Assembly: GCA_009377645.1 (NCBI GenBank)
Contig: WHTQ01000022.1
Span: 1 to 55,422 of the forward strand
Length of the DNA: 55,422 nucleotides
From: Micromonosporaceae bacterium
GTDB lineage: Bacteria; Actinomycetota; Actinomycetes; Mycobacteriales; Micromonosporaceae
Direction: 5' to 3'
Shown: piece by piece, positions 18,065 through 26,668 of the stretch
Numbering within the stretch: the stretch's first letter is position 1
Layout: every line of letters starts with the position of its first letter
Notes under the pieces: generated by a model
The model's input: only the letters and a program-made list of their open reading frames with translations
Told to the model about the DNA's origin: nothing
The model's database searches: none
Position numbers and translations under genes: made by a program

Positions 18065-18093
18065 CGTCTACTCAACTCCGGAGAAGAAGTCAA
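18065..18093 (-). promoter_or_regulatory. Sigma-70-like promoter of the LAL regulator gene
   Basis: On the minus strand TTGACT (18093-18088) and TAGACG (18070-18065) are spaced by 17 bases, close to a housekeeping promoter. Transcription would begin near 18058, about 80 bases before the start codon at 17980. Confidence 0.55.
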
Positions 18094-18125
18094 GACCACT
18101 CCACCGTCCGGCCACCCGGTCGGCG

Positions 18126-19118
18126 CTATCCGGTCGGCACGTGGGCCGGGCGGTCGAGCGGGTCGACGTCCGCGCCCTCACCCGCCCCGCTGGCCCGCGC
18201 TCCGAACCCGACCAGATAGGCCAGGAAGCCGAGCCAGACCAGCGCCCCGAGCCCGAGCCGGACCGGGATCGGCATCGGCGCCGGGGTCACGAACGCCTCG
18301 ATTAGGCCGCTGACCAGCAGCACCAGGCCGAGCCCGAGCGCGACCACCATCCCGGACCGGGCGCGCTCAGCCAGCGCCCGCACCCGGGTGCGGTCCGGGC
18401 CGGGCGCGATCCAGGCCCAGCCGATCCGCAGCCCCACCCCGGCGGCGATGAAGATGGCGGTCAGCTCCAGCAGGCCGTGAACCAGCAGCAGCCCGAAGAA
18501 GATGTCCGCCCGACCGTTGCCGATCATGACGCCGCCGACCAGGCCGAGGTTCTCGAGGTTGTACCAGAGCACCAGCACGACCGGCAGGATCAGCACTCCG
18601 GACGCCAGGCAGACCGCGGCGATGAAGGCGTTGTTGGTCCACACCAGCAGCGCGAAGTTCTGCGGCTGGAAGGTCGAGTAGTAGGCCTCGAAGGAGTGGT
18701 TGACGAGCTCGTCGATCCGTTCCGGTGGGACGAACCGCGTCGGGTCGGCGGCCACCACCGCCATCCGGATGCCGGTCAGGCCGGCGAACAGCGCCGCCAC
18801 CCCGACCCACCACCGGCCGGCTTGCCAGACCTCCCCGGGGAACGAGACCAGCAGGAACCGGGTCACTCCGGCCGGGGAGAAGCCCGCGGACGGGGTGAGC
18901 GCGGCGCGCGCCTGCAGCACCAGCCGGGACAGCCACGCCACCACCGCCGGGTCCGGGGAGCGGCTGCGCACCATCGACAGGTGGGTGGCGGTCCGGTGGT
19001 AGAGCGCGACCAGCTCGTCCACCTCCTCGGAGGTGAGCTTGCGCCGCGGCCGGCCGGCCAGCCGCCGCAGCCGCTCCCACTCCGCCTGGTGCTCGGTGAC
19101 GAACGCGTCGAGGTCCAC
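18126..19118 (-). CDS. Stage II sporulation protein M-like (DUF95) membrane protein
   Basis: 330 residues. A soluble N-terminal part (HQAEWERLRRLAGRPRRKLTSEEVDELVALYHRTATHLS) is typical of actinobacterial SpoIIM relatives, and the C-terminal two thirds hold about six membrane spans. In spore formers SpoIIM takes part in septal peptidoglycan remodelling; in non-endospore formers its role is unclear. It is usually coded with RDD, MoxR and DUF58 proteins, which fits this locus. The start is GTG 19118. The divergent RDD gene begins 83 bases away. Confidence 0.87.
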   Translation of the reverse strand: MDLDAFVTEHQAEWERLRRLAGRPRRKLTSEEVDELVALYHRTATHLSMVRSRSPDPAVVAWLSRLVLQARAALTPSAGFSPAGVTRFLLVSFPGEVWQAGRWWVGVAALFAGLTGIRMAVVAADPTRFVPPERIDELVNHSFEAYYSTFQPQNFALLVWTNNAFIAAVCLASGVLILPVVLVLWYNLENLGLVGGVMIGNGRADIFFGLLLVHGLLELTAIFIAAGVGLRIGWAWIAPGPDRTRVRALAERARSGMVVALGLGLVLLVSGLIEAFVTPAPMPIPVRLGLGALVWLGFLAYLVGFGARASGAGEGADVDPLDRPAHVPTG

Positions 19119-19201
19119 CGGGCCGCTCCGCTCCCTACTCGCGTACCGCCGGGTCGGTCCGCCTGGAACTCCTGGAGTCCCGGCTCTCCCGGAGCGTACC
19201 T

Positions 19202-20110
19202 GTGCGTGACAATGGTCCGATGGCCCTCGCCCTGCCCCATCCGCCGACCGCCCGGACCGGGGTTGCTCCGGTGATTACCGGAGAGGCGGTGCCGCTGGAC
19301 ATCCGGGTGGCCCGGCTCGGTTCCCGGGTGCTGGCGTTGCTGGTCGACCTGATCCTGCAGGCGGTGCTGTTCTTCCTGCTGCTGACGCTGGGCCTGCTCG
19401 GGCTCGGGATGCTGGCCGGCGTCGGGCTGGCCGACGGGGCGCTGGTGCAGGCGCTGCTGATCGGGGTGCTGGTGGCGGTGCTGATCGGCTACCCGACGGT
19501 GCTGCTGACGCTGACCCGGGGCCGCACCGTCGGGAAGCTGGCCCTGGGGTTGCGGGTGGTCCGGGACGACGGCGGCCCGGTCGGGTTCCGGCACAGCCTG
19601 ACCCGGACCCTGGTCGGAGCGGCGGTGGAGTTTCCCGGGTTCGTGATGCCGTTCGGTGGCTGGGTGGTCAGCATGGTGCTGATGACCACCAGCCCGCTGA
19701 GCAAGCGGCTGGGCGACCACGCGGCCGGGACCTTCGTCATACACGAACGGAACCTGGAGGCGTGGGGCTGGGTCCCGGCCATGCCGCCCGGGTTGGCCGG
19801 ATGGGCGTCCACCCTGGACCTTGCCGGGCTGGACGACGACCTGGCCCTGGCGACCCGGCACTTCCTGGCCCGCAACCGGCAGCTCCGGGAGCCGGCCCGG
19901 ACCCGGCTGGGCCAGCAGCTGGCCCGGCAGGTCGCGCAGGTGACCAGCCCGCCGCCGCCGGCCGGCACCCCGGGTTGGGCGTACCTGGCCGCGGTCCACG
20001 CCGAGCGGCACGTGCGGGCGCTGCGCCGGCTGGCGGCCGTCCGGGGTCGGGCGGCGGCGGTCTGGCCGGAGCTGGTCGCGGCCACCGAGCCACCCCGCCC
20101 GGGGGCTTGA
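19202..20110 (+). CDS. RDD family membrane protein
   Basis: 302 residues. The RDD core lies at residues about 25-170: VPLDIRVARLGSRVLALLVD with its Arg and Asp, three hydrophobic spans, and GRTVGKLALGLRVV. A soluble tail of about 110 residues follows. RDD proteins are small membrane proteins, some reported as cation antiporters. This one is best read as a partner of the divergent SpoIIM-like protein. GTG 19202 follows GGAG by seven bases; ATG 19220 is an alternative. Confidence 0.87.
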   Translation: MRDNGPMALALPHPPTARTGVAPVITGEAVPLDIRVARLGSRVLALLVDLILQAVLFFLLLTLGLLGLGMLAGVGLADGALVQALLIGVLVAVLIGYPTVLLTLTRGRTVGKLALGLRVVRDDGGPVGFRHSLTRTLVGAAVEFPGFVMPFGGWVVSMVLMTTSPLSKRLGDHAAGTFVIHERNLEAWGWVPAMPPGLAGWASTLDLAGLDDDLALATRHFLARNRQLREPARTRLGQQLARQVAQVTSPPPPAGTPGWAYLAAVHAERHVRALRRLAAVRGRAAAVWPELVAATEPPRPGA

Positions 20111-20130
20111 AGGTTCCCCTCCTCAAACCG

Positions 20131-20577
20131 TCAGGACTCGGCGGCGCGTTGGACGGCGCGGTAGATCCGGCCGAACCGGGAGGCGTCCCGGGTCTGGAGC
20201 ACCCGGACCTCCTCGCCGTCCCGCTCCACCCAGATCTCGTGCACGTAGACACCCCGGTCGAACGAGTCGTCCAGCTTGCCCAGGATCGGGTCCATCAGCG
20301 GCCCGGCCGCGAGCCCGACCAGGATCGCCGCCACCACTACCACCGCCCGGGCGCCCGCCGAGACGTCCAGCTGGATCGCGATCACCACTCCGATCACCGC
20401 CGCGATCAGCGGGGAGATGGAGGTCAGGCTCCAGATCCCGCGCCCCGCCACGGCCCGCCAGGAGCGCTGGTCGCGGAGATGCCAGATCCGGCTGAGCTGA
20501 TCGAACTGGTAGACCTCGCCATCGACATGAATACTGGTCGAGGTCACCTTCACCGAGCGGTCACTGTAGTAGATCAT
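20131..20577 (-). CDS. DUF6232 family protein
   Basis: 148 residues. It opens with MIYYSDRSVKVTSTSIHVDG, the family's usual start, and QLSRIWHLRD follows. Two hydrophobic spans lie near residues 50-95, and the C-terminus is a short beta-rich tail. Function unknown; actinobacteria often carry several copies. It ends 20 bases from the RDD gene coming from the other side and diverges from the crotonase gene. Confidence 0.8.
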   Translation of the reverse strand: MIYYSDRSVKVTSTSIHVDGEVYQFDQLSRIWHLRDQRSWRAVAGRGIWSLTSISPLIAAVIGVVIAIQLDVSAGARAVVVVAAILVGLAAGPLMDPILGKLDDSFDRGVYVHEIWVERDGEEVRVLQTRDASRFGRIYRAVQRAAES

Positions 20578-20621
20578 CCTGCGCTTCCGGTACGACGGTG
20601 TTACGGACCACTGTAATGAGA

Positions 20622-20651
20622 CCCGCCAGCCCGATCACCTACGCTGGCGGG
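20622..20651. promoter_or_regulatory. Inverted repeat between DUF6232 and crotonase genes
   Basis: Nine-base arms CCCGCCAGC (20622-20630) and GCTGGCGGG (20643-20651) flank a 12-base spacer, 29 bases before the crotonase start. This could be an operator or an mRNA leader hairpin. A possible -10, TGTAAT, lies at 20612-20617. Confidence 0.4.
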
Positions 20652-20679
20652 ATCGGCGACGGCGGCGAGGAGGCGACCC

Positions 20680-21453
20680 GTGGGTGAGTTCGTACGGCTG
20701 GAGATCAGCGACGGCATCGGCACGATCCGGCTGGACCGGCCACCGATGAACGCGCTCAACGCCGAGGTCCAGGAGGGCCTGCGAGCGGCGGCCGCCGGGG
20801 CCACCGCGGCACCGGACGTGGCGGCGGTGGTCGTGTACGGGGGGGAGCAGGTGTTCGCCGCCGGGGCGGACATCAAGGAGATGGCCGGGATGTCGTACGC
20901 CGACATGGCGGCCCGAGCCGGGGCGCTGTCCAGCGCGTTCGACGCGGTGGCCCGGATCCCGAAGCCGGTGGTGGCGGCGGTCACCGGGTACGCCCTGGGC
21001 GGTGGCTGCGAGCTGGCGCTGGCCTGCGACTGGCGGGTGGTGGCCGAGGATGCGAAGCTCGGCCAGCCGGAGATCAAGCTCGGGGTGATCCCGGGCGCCG
21101 GCGGCACCCAGCGGCTGGCCCGGCTGGTCGGTTCGGCCCGGGCCAAGGATCTGATCTTCTCCGGCCGGATGGTCGACGCCGCGGAGGCGGAGCGGATCGG
21201 GCTAGCCGACCGGGTAGTGCCGCCGGGGCAGGTGTACGAGCAGGCGGTGGCCCTGGTCCGCCCGTACGTCGGCGGCCCGGCGCAGGCCCTGCGGGCGGCC
21301 AAGCTGGCCGTCGACGGTGGGCTGGACCGGGACCTGGCCGCCGGCCTGGCCTGGGAGAGCCAGCTGTTCGCGGGGCTGTTCGCGACCGAGGACAAGCGCG
21401 AGGGGATGGCCGCGTTCATCGAGAAGCGCAAGCCGTCGTTCACCGGTCGCTAG
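20680..21453 (+). CDS. Enoyl-CoA hydratase/isomerase (crotonase) family protein
   Basis: 257 residues, the standard length. The oxyanion-hole stretch AAGADIKEM and both catalytic glutamates of true hydratases are present, in GGGCELAL and GQPEIKLG, followed by IPGAGGTQRL. A hydratase of fatty or branched acyl-CoA is therefore likely. GTG 20680 follows GAGGAGG by six bases. The next gene is a ThDP enzyme of the 2-hydroxyacyl-CoA lyase/acetolactate synthase superfamily on the same strand, but the 118-base gap has its own promoter-like site, so co-transcription is unsure. Confidence 0.92.
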   Translation: MGEFVRLEISDGIGTIRLDRPPMNALNAEVQEGLRAAAAGATAAPDVAAVVVYGGEQVFAAGADIKEMAGMSYADMAARAGALSSAFDAVARIPKPVVAAVTGYALGGGCELALACDWRVVAEDAKLGQPEIKLGVIPGAGGTQRLARLVGSARAKDLIFSGRMVDAAEAERIGLADRVVPPGQVYEQAVALVRPYVGGPAQALRAAKLAVDGGLDRDLAAGLAWESQLFAGLFATEDKREGMAAFIEKRKPSFTGR

Positions 21454-21559
21454 CCTCCGGCCTGGCCTCGCTCTGGGGCCGCTGCCGGGGCGGGCGGCGT
21501 CCGGTCGGGCGGCAGGACAGCACCACCGGGAACCAAGCGGCGCTGGCCGGCGCACGCGG

Positions 21560-21565
21560 TAGTCT
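21560..21565 (+). promoter_or_regulatory. Leaderless -10 element for the ThDP enzyme gene
   Basis: TAGTCT ends six bases before the GTG at 21572, the spacing expected when transcription starts on the start codon. No ribosome site precedes that GTG, which supports a leaderless message. Confidence 0.5.
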
Positions 21566-21571
21566 GCCCGG

Positions 21572-23191
21572 GTGACGGAGCGGATCGACGGGCACGGCGG
21601 AGTGCTGGCGCTGGCGGCGGCGCGGGCCTACCGGGTCGGGGAGATGTTCACGCTCTCGGGCGGGCATGTGTTCCCGCTCTACGACGCGGCTCACGCCGCC
21701 GGAGTGCCGATCGTGGACGTGCGCCACGAACAGTCCGCGGTGTTCGCGGCCGAGGCGGTGGCGAAGCTGCAGCGACGGCCCAGCCTGGCGGTGCTCACCG
21801 CCGGCCCCGGGGTCACCAACGGGATCTCCGGGCTGACCAGTGCCTGGTTCAACGGTGCGCCGGTGCTGGTGCTCGGCGGCCGGGCACCGCAGTTCCGGTG
21901 GGGCGCCGGAAGCCTGCAGGAGATCGACCACGTGCCGCTGGTCGCACCGGTCACCAAGCACGCCGCCACCGTACCGTCGACAGCGGACATTCCGGCCGCG
22001 GTCGGTGCCGCCCTGCAGGCGGCGCTGACCCCGCATCGTGGACCGGCGTTCCTGGACCTGCCGCTGGACGTGGTCTTCTCCACCGCCGAGGTGGAGATCC
22101 CGGCCGCCGTGCCGGTGCCGGTGGTCGAACCGGACCCGGCGGAGGTGGCCAAGGCGGCGTCCCTGCTGGCCGGCGCCGAGCGGCCGGTGCTGGTCGCCGG
22201 CTCGGACGTCTACGCCGGTGACGCGGTGGCGGCGCTGCGGGAGGCGGCCGAGGCGCAACAGGTGCCGGTGTTCACCAACGGGATGGGTCGCGGTGCGCTG
22301 CCGCCCGAGCACCCGCTCGCGTTCACGAAGTGCCGCCGGGTGGCGCTGGCCGGCGCCGACCTGGTGGTGGTGGTCGGCACTCCGCTGGACTTCCGGCTCG
22401 GGTTCGGCGACTTCGGCGCCGCCCAGGTGGTGCACATTGTGGACGCGCCGGCCCAGCGACCGTCACATGTGGAGCCTGCCGCGGCGCCAGCCGGCGACCT
22501 GCGGCTGATCCTGTCCGCGCTGGCCGACCGCGCCAGCGGGCGGGACCGGGCCGGCTGGGTGGAACGGCTGCGGGTGGCCGAGCGGGAGGTGGCGGCCAGG
22601 CACGCCGAGGAGATGGCCGCCGGCACCGACCCGGTCAAGCCCGCCCGGGTGTACGGGGAGCTGCGGCGGGTGCTGGACCGGGACGCGGTCACGATCGGGG
22701 ACGGAGGGGACTTCGTCTCGTACGCCGGCCGCTACCTGGAGCCGGCCACCCCGGGCAGCTGGCTGGACCCCGGCCCGTACGGCTGCCTGGGGACCGGGCT
22801 GGGGTACGCGATCGGGGCCCGGCTGACCTACCCGGAGCGCCAGGTGTGCGTACTGATGGGCGACGGCGCGGCCGGGTTCTCGCTGATGGACGTGGAATCG
22901 CTGGTGCGGCAACGGTTGCCGGTGGTGATCGTGGTCGGCAACAACGGCATCTGGGGACTGGAGAAGCATCCCATGCGGGCGATGTATGGCTACGACGTCG
23001 CCGCCGACCTGCAGCCTGGGCTGCGCTACGACCAGGTGGTGACCGCGCTCGGCGGGGCGGGGGAGACCGTCACCACCGCGGCCGGGCTCAGGCCGGCGCT
23101 GCTGCGCGCGTTCGACGCCGGCGTCCCGTACCTGGTGAATGTGCTCACCGACCCGGCCGACGCCTACCCGCGATCGTCCAACCTGGCCTGA
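21572..23191 (+). CDS. Thiamine diphosphate-dependent enzyme (acetolactate synthase / 2-hydroxyacyl-CoA lyase-like)
   Basis: 539 residues with the three-domain layout of the family. The catalytic glutamate is Glu53 in VDVRHEQSAVFAAEA, and the ThDP/Mg site runs from GDGAAGFSLMDVESLV to GNNGIWG (about 430-457). The middle domain carries VLVAGSDVYAG. The lack of an adjacent small regulatory subunit gene and the crotonase neighbour argue against a biosynthetic acetolactate synthase. A lyase or ligase of 2-hydroxyacyl- or oxalyl-CoA is possible. The substrate is an inference only. Confidence 0.87.
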   Translation: MTERIDGHGGVLALAAARAYRVGEMFTLSGGHVFPLYDAAHAAGVPIVDVRHEQSAVFAAEAVAKLQRRPSLAVLTAGPGVTNGISGLTSAWFNGAPVLVLGGRAPQFRWGAGSLQEIDHVPLVAPVTKHAATVPSTADIPAAVGAALQAALTPHRGPAFLDLPLDVVFSTAEVEIPAAVPVPVVEPDPAEVAKAASLLAGAERPVLVAGSDVYAGDAVAALREAAEAQQVPVFTNGMGRGALPPEHPLAFTKCRRVALAGADLVVVVGTPLDFRLGFGDFGAAQVVHIVDAPAQRPSHVEPAAAPAGDLRLILSALADRASGRDRAGWVERLRVAEREVAARHAEEMAAGTDPVKPARVYGELRRVLDRDAVTIGDGGDFVSYAGRYLEPATPGSWLDPGPYGCLGTGLGYAIGARLTYPERQVCVLMGDGAAGFSLMDVESLVRQRLPVVIVVGNNGIWGLEKHPMRAMYGYDVAADLQPGLRYDQVVTALGGAGETVTTAAGLRPALLRAFDAGVPYLVNVLTDPADAYPRSSNLA

Positions 23192-23198
23192 GGGCCGG

Positions 23199-24491
23199 TC
23201 AGAGTGGGAACATGGCGATCCGGGCACGGTAGGCGCCACCGATCCGGGTGGTGTCGGAGCCGACGAACAGGCCGGACCGGGTCGCCAGGAACGCCTGCAC
23301 CCCCACTCCGCGCGCCCGTCCCGGGTTCCAGGGCAGCGCCGTGCCGCGCTCCGGGTGCAGCGCGGCGATGCCCTCCCGGGGGACCGCACCCGGCCCGGGA
23401 GACTTCCGGCCCCGCGGGTTGTCGTGCCACAGCTCGTGCCCGCCCACATACACCGCCGGCCCGGTGACCGCCACCGAATAGAGGGAGTGACCGCCGGTGT
23501 GGTTGACCCAGGTCGGCCGGTGCATGCCGGTCCCGCCCGCCTCGAACCGGGCCGCGGTGTTGCACAGCTCGTCCGGGTGGGTCCGGCCGCCGGTGGTGAC
23601 CGCGACCAGGTACGAGCCGTCCGGGGCGAAGTCCACCCCGCGCAGGTAGGTGGTGAACAGGGGTGCGCACCGCCGCTCGTACGCGTTGGTGTACCAGTCC
23701 GCCAGCCCGTCCTCGCCGCCGCGGGTGGTGTCGAGCATCACCAGCTGGGGCCGCAACAGTCCGTGCGAGCGGGCGAACGCGCCGACCGCGACTAGCCGCC
23801 GCCCGTCCGGAGCCAGCGCCAGGTCCCGGACGCTGACCCGGCCGCCGCCCTCGGCGGTGAGCCGGGCGTCGAACCCGGAGTCGACCGCGCCGGTCGCGCC
23901 GTCCACCCGGGCCAGACCGGCGCGGCCGGTCCCGTTGACCGCGGTGAACGACCCGCCGAGATACAGCCAGCGGCCGTGGCCGGCCAGCGCGGTCACGGTG
24001 CCCCAGTTGACGGCGGCCCGGAACCCGGGGACCGGCTCGCCGGTGTCCAGCCGCAGCTGGGCGACCCCCCGCTGCGGTACTCCGTCGACGGTGCGGAACG
24101 CACCACCGGCGTAGAAGGTGCCGCGCGGACCCGGCGCCAGCGCGTACACCGGGCCGTCCAGGTCCGCCCTGAGCTGGCTGATCCGGCCGTCCCGCAGACC
24201 GAACGCGAGCAGATAGGGGCGCGGGAACCGGAACTGCTCGGTCGGGTCGGTCACCTCGGTGAACGTGCCGCCCACCACGACGGTGTCGCCGACCACGGTG
24301 ATCGCGTGGACGGTGCCGTCCTGGATGTGGGGAGTCCAGCTCACCGGGTCGTCCGACACGACTCCGGGGTGGGCCGACTGGGCACTGGCCGGGACCACGC
24401 CAGCGAGGACCGCGATGATCAGGGTGGCGAGGCAGAGTAGGCGGACCCGCCCGGATGCCCCGGAGGAGATGACGGCGCTCATACCGGTCAT
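23199..24491 (-). CDS. Secreted beta-propeller protein with delta-60-like repeats
   Basis: 430 residues. A signal peptide (RLLCLATLIIAVLAGVVPASAQ) is followed by repeated blades of the form VxALxxxGxxLYxGGxFTxVNG, for example TVTALAGHGRWLYLGGSFTAV. This matches extracellular delta-60/DUF5122 propellers, which probably bind ligands or the cell surface; no enzyme motif is visible. The gene converges on the ThDP enzyme with only seven bases between the stops. ATG 24491 has no ribosome site but lies nine bases after TATAAC, so a leaderless start is likely. Confidence 0.75.
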   Translation of the reverse strand: MTGMSAVISSGASGRVRLLCLATLIIAVLAGVVPASAQSAHPGVVSDDPVSWTPHIQDGTVHAITVVGDTVVVGGTFTEVTDPTEQFRFPRPYLLAFGLRDGRISQLRADLDGPVYALAPGPRGTFYAGGAFRTVDGVPQRGVAQLRLDTGEPVPGFRAAVNWGTVTALAGHGRWLYLGGSFTAVNGTGRAGLARVDGATGAVDSGFDARLTAEGGGRVSVRDLALAPDGRRLVAVGAFARSHGLLRPQLVMLDTTRGGEDGLADWYTNAYERRCAPLFTTYLRGVDFAPDGSYLVAVTTGGRTHPDELCNTAARFEAGGTGMHRPTWVNHTGGHSLYSVAVTGPAVYVGGHELWHDNPRGRKSPGPGAVPREGIAALHPERGTALPWNPGRARGVGVQAFLATRSGLFVGSDTTRIGGAYRARIAMFPL

Positions 24492-24500
24492 AACGAGTGT

Positions 24501-24506
24501 GTTATA
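24501..24506 (-). promoter_or_regulatory. -10 element for the beta-propeller gene
   Basis: TATAAC on the minus strand ends nine bases before ATG 24491, consistent with a very short or absent leader. The region 24492-24557 holds no other recognisable site. Confidence 0.45.
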
Positions 24507-24557
24507 GGAGCCGATGCGTGTTCTGCGTGGTTTGGGCCGTTCGGCCGATCGGGACGG

Positions 24558-24959
24558 CTAGTCCGGACTGTTGACCATGAACTGGGCGGCGTGGGTGAAG
24601 TACTCCCAGAGCCGGGCGTCTTGCTCGGCCGGCAGGCGCAGCGTGTCCAATGCCCGGCGCATGTGACCCAGCCAGGCGTCCCGCTCGGCTGGGCCGACCT
24701 TGAACGGTGCGTGGCGCATCCGGAGTCGCGGATGTCCGCGCTGCTCGGAGTAGGTGTGCGGGCCGCCCCAGTACTGGATCAGGAACAGGGTCAGCCGCTC
24801 GGTGGCCGGGCCAAGATCCTCTTCCGGGTAGATCGGGCGCAGCAGCGGGTCGGTGGCGACCCCGGCGTAGAACTCGTTCACCAGCTTGCGGAAGGTCGGC
24901 TCGCCGCCGACCAGGTCGTAGAAGGAGCCGGCGTCCGGCATCGAGAGGGAGGTAGCCAC
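24558..24959 (-). CDS. glbO: Group II truncated haemoglobin (trHbO)
   Basis: 133 residues, close to mycobacterial GlbO with a constant offset of eight. Key haem-pocket residues are in place: proximal His83 in RLRMRHAPF, Tyr31 (B10), Tyr44 (CD1) in RPIYPEE and Trp96 (G8) in DAWLGHM. The start GTG 24959 is chosen to include the short leader; ATG 24941 is an alternative. Known trHbO proteins bind oxygen tightly and help with respiration and redox stress, often with the membrane. No neighbour gives a more specific role. Confidence 0.93.
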   Translation of the reverse strand: MATSLSMPDAGSFYDLVGGEPTFRKLVNEFYAGVATDPLLRPIYPEEDLGPATERLTLFLIQYWGGPHTYSEQRGHPRLRMRHAPFKVGPAERDAWLGHMRRALDTLRLPAEQDARLWEYFTHAAQFMVNSPD

Positions 24960-25009
24960 CCCACCATGGTGCCAGGTGCGCTCGGCGGGCTGGCGGAGCC
25001 GAGCGGGCG

Positions 25010-26569
25010 TCAGCTGGTGGGCGGCTCGGTGGCGGGGGCGGGGGTTCCGCGGCGGCCGGCGCGGCCGGAGTGGCCAGCCTGGGCCGGCCCGGCTGCCCGC
25101 GCCGGTGCGGTGGCTGGCACAGCGTCCGGCGTCGCGGCTGGCACGGCGTCGGGTGCGGTGGCTGGCACGGCGTCCGGCGTGGCGGCCGGAACGGCGTCCG
25201 GCGCCGCTGTCGGTGGGGCCGCTGCGGCGGATCCGGCCCGGTTCGCCGCCTCGGCGGTGGCGATCGCGTCCGAGAACTCCTGCGGTCTCGGCCACCGCCC
25301 GGCCAGGGTCAGCATCAGCACCACCCCGGCCACGCTCCAGAGCCCGACCACCAGGTGCAGGTTCTGCCGGCCCGCGAGCTGCACCAGCACCCCGGTTACC
25401 AGCACCGCTCCACCCTGGATGACCTGCACCCCGGTCTGCATGACCCCGAACGCACGGGCCCGGTAGCCCTGCCGCAGCGCCTGCACGAACACGCCGTTGA
25501 GGATCGGGAACATGCCGGCGATCGCCAAGCCGGAGACCATGGTCATGGTCACCACTCCGGCGATGCCCGGGTTGGCCATCGCTGGCACCAGGGCCAGCGG
25601 GGCGGCGACCGCGAAGAACCGGACCAGCTGCCGGCGCAGGCTCGGCCGAAGCAGCCGGACGATCAGCAGCGCCGCGATCACGTTGCCGATCGGGTTCGCG
25701 ATCATGATCAGGCCCTGGTAGAAGCCCCGCTGCGACGGGTCACCGGCGGCCAGTTCATGGGCCCAGCCGATCGCCAGCCCCTCCGGGACGATCGCGAACA
25801 GCATCGACGCGAACACCAGCATGGCGATCGCGCGCAACACCCGCGAGCCGAACACGATCCGGTAGCCGTCGACCATCTCCCGGACCAGGTTGCTGCGTTC
25901 CTCGGCGCGCATCCCGGGCGGCCGGTCGCGCACCCCGAACCGGATGATCAAGCCGGACAGGGCGAACGCGCAAGCGGTGATCACGAGCGCCAGCACCGGG
26001 TAGTTGATCGCGATCAGCGCGCCGATCATGAACCCGACCACCTGCGAGAACTGCCCGGCGCTGTTGTTGACCGCGATGCCGAGGGTGACCCGGTCACCGG
26101 GCAGGATCATCGGCAGGACCGCCGCCCGGGCGGCCTGCCCGGGCGCGGCGAGCAGCGCGACGAGGAACAGCAGGCCGATCATCAGCCAGATGTAGCCGGG
26201 GACCCCACCGTCCTGCACGGCCCCGGTCGGGTTGGCCAGGGCCACCGCGGCAACCACCACCACGACCGCGACCAGCGCCGCCCGGGTCAGGTCGGAGACC
26301 ACCATCACGCGGCGGTAGCGGTGCCGCTCGGCCAGCGCGGACAGCGCCGGCCCGCCCAGAATCCACGGCAGATACGAGATCGCGAACGAAGCCGCGGTAA
26401 TCGCCATCGAGCCGGTCTCGACGAACACCACCGCCATCACGGCCGCGCGGGCCATGTAGTCGCCGATCCAGGACAGCAACGTGGCCGCGAGCACCGCGCG
26501 ATATTCGGCGATGCCGAGAACCTCGCCGAACGTGATCTTCCGTTCGACGGGTCGCTGCTCGTCGGTCAC
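25010..26569 (-). CDS. MFS transporter (MFS_3, exporter-like) with repeat-rich tail
   Basis: 519 residues. About twelve membrane spans occupy residues 15-440, with MFS_3-type features such as LLSWIGDYMARAAVMAVV and loops rich in Arg after span 2. This subfamily includes siderophore and drug exporters. The last 75 residues are a flexible Ala/Pro tail with an eight-residue repeat (DAVPATAP-like). GTG 26569 has GGAAGG at suitable spacing. A palindrome at 26590-26600 lies just upstream and may be the operator. Confidence 0.85.
   Translation of the reverse strand: MTDEQRPVERKITFGEVLGIAEYRAVLAATLLSWIGDYMARAAVMAVVFVETGSMAITAASFAISYLPWILGGPALSALAERHRYRRVMVVSDLTRAALVAVVVVVAAVALANPTGAVQDGGVPGYIWLMIGLLFLVALLAAPGQAARAAVLPMILPGDRVTLGIAVNNSAGQFSQVVGFMIGALIAINYPVLALVITACAFALSGLIIRFGVRDRPPGMRAEERSNLVREMVDGYRIVFGSRVLRAIAMLVFASMLFAIVPEGLAIGWAHELAAGDPSQRGFYQGLIMIANPIGNVIAALLIVRLLRPSLRRQLVRFFAVAAPLALVPAMANPGIAGVVTMTMVSGLAIAGMFPILNGVFVQALRQGYRARAFGVMQTGVQVIQGGAVLVTGVLVQLAGRQNLHLVVGLWSVAGVVLMLTLAGRWPRPQEFSDAIATAEAANRAGSAAAAPPTAAPDAVPAATPDAVPATAPDAVPAATPDAVPATAPARAAGPAQAGHSGRAGRRGTPAPATEPPTS
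25106..25203 (-). repeat. 24-bp in-frame repeat coding for the MFS tail
   Basis: Four imperfect copies of a 24-base unit encode DAVPAATP / DAVPATAP. They are in frame and form the low-complexity C-terminal tail of the transporter. Confidence 0.75.
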
Positions 26570-26589
26570 CCCAGGAGCCTTCCGATGGT

Positions 26590-26600
26590 CACGGACCGTG
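26590..26600. promoter_or_regulatory. Palindromic candidate operator upstream of the MFS gene
   Basis: CACGGACCGTG is a perfect palindrome around a central base, 21 bases before the start at 26569. The identical 11-mer is at 8686-8696 before the DUF305 gene. In both places ACAAC lies just upstream on the transcribed strand. Confidence 0.4.
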
Positions 26601-26668
26601 CATGTTGTGCCTGTAGTCGGATTCTGCCCGATCGAACGACGATGCGCCAGTGCTAACGGCCGTTCAGG

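Noticed and set aside
21572-23191. Biosynthetic acetolactate synthase
   Set aside because: No small subunit gene is adjacent and the crotonase neighbour suggests another substrate; kept as a general ThDP enzyme.
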